A stretch of DNA of 7,615 nucleotides from Acidobacteriota bacterium (GTDB taxonomy: Bacteria > Acidobacteriota > UBA4820 > DSQY01): NCBI GenBank assembly GCA_021814085.1, contig JAKAJA010000080.1:1-7615 (forward strand), read 5' to 3'. The position numbers and the translations under genes were made by a program. The notes beneath the pieces were generated by a model that ran no database searches, had not been told where the DNA came from, and saw only the letters and a program-made list of their open reading frames with translations. This document shows, piece by piece, positions 6,490 to 7,615 of the stretch. Within the stretch, counting starts at the first letter, position 1, and every line of letters begins with the position of its first letter.

Positions 6490-6520
6490 CCCGGGGAGAA
6501 GGATAACCCTCCTCCCCGGG
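6490..6520 (-). terminator. Strong stem-loop after hsp20, candidate terminator
   Basis: CCCGGGGAG (6490-6498) pairs perfectly with CTCCCCGGG (6512-6520), and AGG (6500-6502) pairs with CCT (6508-6510) to extend the stem around a 5-base loop. It begins 10 bases after the hsp20 stop codon. No T-run follows on the minus strand, so it may be a U-less terminator, a 3'-end stabiliser or a Rho-dependent pause site. It separates the hsp20 unit from the ABC operon. Confidence 0.55.
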
Positions 6521-6529
6521 GCAATACGA

Positions 6530-6973
6530 TCAGCCCTTGATGGCGATTTTCTTGGGCTTGCTCTCCTCGGCCTTGGGGATGGTCACCTCGAGAATGCCGT
6601 CCTTGTAACTGGCGCCGATGGCATCGGACTGGACCCTCGTGGGGAGGGTGAAGGACCGGACAAAGCGCCCGTAGGCCCGCTCGATGCGGTGGTAGCTCTC
6701 CTTCTTCTCCTCGTCCTCGAAGCGCCGGTCACCAGAGATGGTGAGGACGTTGTTTTCCACGTTGATGTCCAGGTCCTCCTTCTTCATGCCGGGCATGTCG
6801 GCCTTGAGGACGAACTGGCTCTCCTCTTCCTTGAGGTCCACGGCGGGAATCCACTGGCCGTATTCCAGGGCCCCATTCGCTTGGCCATAGGCCTGTTCGA
6901 ACATGCGGTTCAGGCGGTCGTTCATGGTCACGAGTTCTCTCAAAGGGCTGTAGCGAGTGACGGTGGCGTTCAT
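6530..6973 (-). CDS. hsp20: Small heat-shock protein, Hsp20 / alpha-crystallin family
   Basis: A 147-aa ATP-independent chaperone that holds unfolding proteins in the cytoplasm as oligomers. After a short N-terminal arm (MNATVTRYSPLRELVTMNDR), the alpha-crystallin domain runs from about residue 43 (PAVDLKEEESQFVLKADMPG) to about 137. It contains the conserved GMKKEDLDINVENNVLTISG region, RSFTLP and the signature ASYKDGILEVTIPK. The tail KKIAIKG holds the I-x-I motif used in oligomer assembly. Length and motifs are those of a typical class A bacterial sHSP. The ATG at 6971-6973 has GGAG seven bases upstream, and that site can be sequestered in a leader hairpin. A dedicated promoter lies about 45 bases upstream, and a stem-loop follows the gene, so it appears to be a single-gene transcription unit between mutS and the ABC operon. 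Confidence 0.95.
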   Translation of the reverse strand: MNATVTRYSPLRELVTMNDRLNRMFEQAYGQANGALEYGQWIPAVDLKEEESQFVLKADMPGMKKEDLDINVENNVLTISGDRRFEDEEKKESYHRIERAYGRFVRSFTLPTRVQSDAIGASYKDGILEVTIPKAEESKPKKIAIKG

Positions 6974-6980
6974 TTCTGTT

Positions 6981-7011
6981 CTCCTTTTTCAAAGGACCGA
7001 TAACACGATCC
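6981..7011 (-). promoter_or_regulatory. hsp20 5' leader with SD-sequestering hairpin, candidate RNA thermometer
   Basis: In the mRNA, UCCUUU (6996-6991) pairs perfectly with AAAGGA (6987-6982) around a GAA triloop, hiding the AAGGAG ribosome site (6986-6981) of hsp20. A second possible hairpin pairs GGAUCG (7011-7006) with CGGUCC (6999-6994), including one U-G pair, around UGUUAU. The two hairpins share the bases at 6994-6996 and exclude one another. The predicted transcription start, near 7011, is the first base of the outer hairpin. Short AU-containing helices over the SD are the usual design of RNA thermometers in sHSP genes (fourU and ROSE types). This one is not an obvious member of a named class. 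Thermosensing is inferred, not shown. Confidence 0.55.
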
Positions 7012-7022
7012 GATAATAAGAT
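6997..7022 (-). repeat. 13-bp tandem repeat between hsp20 -10 box and SD
   Basis: CCGATAACACGAT (6997-7009) is followed directly by CCGATAATAAGAT (7010-7022), identical at 11 of 13 positions. It spans the -10 box and the presumed transcription start of hsp20. It might be an operator, or simply the source of the leader hairpin arms. Confidence 0.5.
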
Positions 7023-7047
7023 AGGGTCATTATTTATAATTGTCAAG
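7018..7047 (-). promoter_or_regulatory. hsp20 promoter, sigma-70 and sigma-32 like
   Basis: On the minus strand TTGACA (7041-7046) and TATCTT (7018-7023) are separated by exactly 17 bases, a near-ideal housekeeping promoter. The same stretch read as a heat-shock promoter gives CTTGACA, 14 bases, then CCCTATCT (7019-7026), close to the sigma-32 consensus CTTGAAA / CCCCATNT with one mismatch in each box. Transcription should start near 7011, giving a leader of about 38 bases before the hsp20 ATG. Confidence 0.75.
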
Positions 7048-7089
7048 TTATATGACTGAATAACGCGCATATTTTGAAGTGTTGATATG

Positions 7090-7110
7090 TAACTCATTTA
7101 ATATCAGTTA
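7090..7110. repeat. Imperfect inverted repeat in the mutS-hsp20 gap
   Basis: TAACTCAT (7090-7097) and ATCAGTTA (7103-7110) are inverted copies with one mismatch around a 5-base AT spacer. It lies about 45 bases upstream of the hsp20 -35 box in AT-rich DNA, where an activator or repressor site could sit. It is not CIRCE or an HspR site by sequence. Confidence 0.3.
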
Positions 7111-7150
7111 ATTACGGGCAGAATATGCTGTGGGATTGGAAGGAAACTAC

Positions 7151-7615
7151 TTAGGGTTTGAGCTTCTTCTGGAGTTTTTCAATGAGTAGAAGGGCTTCGA
7201 GGGGGGTGAGCCTCTCCGGGGTGGCCTTTCTTATGGCCTCCACGACTTCCCTTTCCGCGTCCCGTTCCTCGATCGCGAATAGAGTGCCCTGGCGGGAGGA
7301 GGTTTCAACGGGCAGCTGGGCCATGGCCAACCCTGCCCGGCGCGCCTCGAGGTCCTGGAGGATCTCCTTGGCCCGGTTCACCACTCCGGGTGGAATGCCC
7401 GCGAGCTCCGCCACGTGGATGCCGTAGGATTTGTCCGCGGCGCCCTCCTCGACGGTCCTCAGGAAGTGCACCTTGCCAGCGTACTCCCGCACGGCCATGG
7501 TGAGATTCTTCACCCCGGGAAGGGTCCTCCCCAGTTCCGTGAGCTCGTGGTAGTGCGTGGCGAAGAGGGTTCTGCATCCCACGCCGTCTGGCCCCCGCAG
7601 GGCTTCGACGACGGC
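7151..7615 (-). CDS. mutS: DNA mismatch repair protein MutS, C-terminal part
   Basis: The last 154 residues of MutS, the ATPase that recognises mismatches and recruits MutL; the gene continues past the right edge of the window. Visible are the end of the ATPase domain with TLFATHYHEL (residues 16-25 of this fragment), whose THYHEL segment is a conserved MutS motif. Next come KSYGIHVAELAGIP (62-75) and the following helix GVVNRAKEIL of the dimerising helix-turn-helix. The typical C-terminal end LTPLEALLLIEKLQKKLKP follows, with a TAA stop. Walker A lies outside the window, so integrity of the whole gene cannot be judged; nothing in the visible part is broken. An internal GTG at 7582 is not the start, because the frame is open and MutS-like up to the edge. 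No T-tailed hairpin follows the stop, so how mutS transcription ends before hsp20 is unclear. Confidence 0.95.
   Translation of the reverse strand, partial: AVVEALRGPDGVGCRTLFATHYHELTELGRTLPGVKNLTMAVREYAGKVHFLRTVEEGAADKSYGIHVAELAGIPPGVVNRAKEILQDLEARRAGLAMAQLPVETSSRQGTLFAIEERDAEREVVEAIRKATPERLTPLEALLLIEKLQKKLKP

Noticed and set aside
6729..7097. Minus-strand frame of 122 codons across the hsp20 leader
   Set aside because: It overlaps hsp20 in another frame, runs through the promoter and leader, and has no ribosome site or family resemblance.
6974..7150. CIRCE (HrcA) or HspR operator upstream of hsp20
   Set aside because: Neither the TTAGCACTC/GAGTGCTAA inverted repeat nor a CTTGAGT/ACTCAAG pair is present.
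7111..7150. Intrinsic terminator for mutS
   Set aside because: No stable stem followed by a T-run can be found after the mutS stop; only 3-bp stems around CAG/CTG.

Overview
The window is about 7.6 kb of GC-rich bacterial chromosome. All nine genes lie on the minus strand, so transcription runs from the right edge to the left. A heptose-phosphate kinase of the LPS pathway implies a Gram-negative outer membrane. The Gld-type ABC / GldG-like / DUF4340 gene set is familiar from Acidobacteriota, Myxococcota and related 'deltaproteobacterial' lineages. I lean toward one of these, with low confidence, because no rRNA or other firm taxonomic marker is present.

Layout in the direction of transcription. 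(1) 7615-7151: the last 154 residues of the mismatch-repair ATPase MutS. (2) 7150-6974: an AT-rich 177-bp gap that looks like the control region of the next gene. It holds a strong promoter matching both the housekeeping and the heat-shock (sigma-32) consensus, a 13-bp tandem repeat, and a short leader in which the Shine-Dalgarno sequence can be paired into a hairpin (candidate RNA thermometer). (3) 6973-6530: a small heat-shock protein (Hsp20), followed by a strong stem-loop. (4) 6407-1109: a compact run of six genes. These are a small helical protein of unknown function, an ABC ATPase, an ABC-2 permease, a GldG-like membrane-anchored auxiliary protein, a DUF4340 protein and a DUF2752 membrane protein. 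From the ATPase onward, consecutive genes overlap by 4 bases or are separated by 2 bases, so they are almost certainly co-translated and probably form one envelope complex. (5) 1125-1001: an array of about five 25-26 bp tandem repeats, each containing a potential hairpin, which fills the gap between the DUF2752 stop codon and the ribosome binding site of the next gene. (6) 987-22: RfaE1-type heptose-7-phosphate kinase without the adenylyltransferase domain found in bifunctional HldE.

The ATPase, permease and GldG-like protein resemble the GldA/GldF/GldG set first linked to gliding in Bacteroidetes. The same arrangement occurs in many non-gliding bacteria, where its substrate is not established, so no motility role is claimed. 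The points most worth following up are the hsp20 leader with two mutually exclusive hairpins, the hairpin repeat array before rfaE1, and the tightly coupled ABC-GldG-DUF4340-DUF2752 operon.
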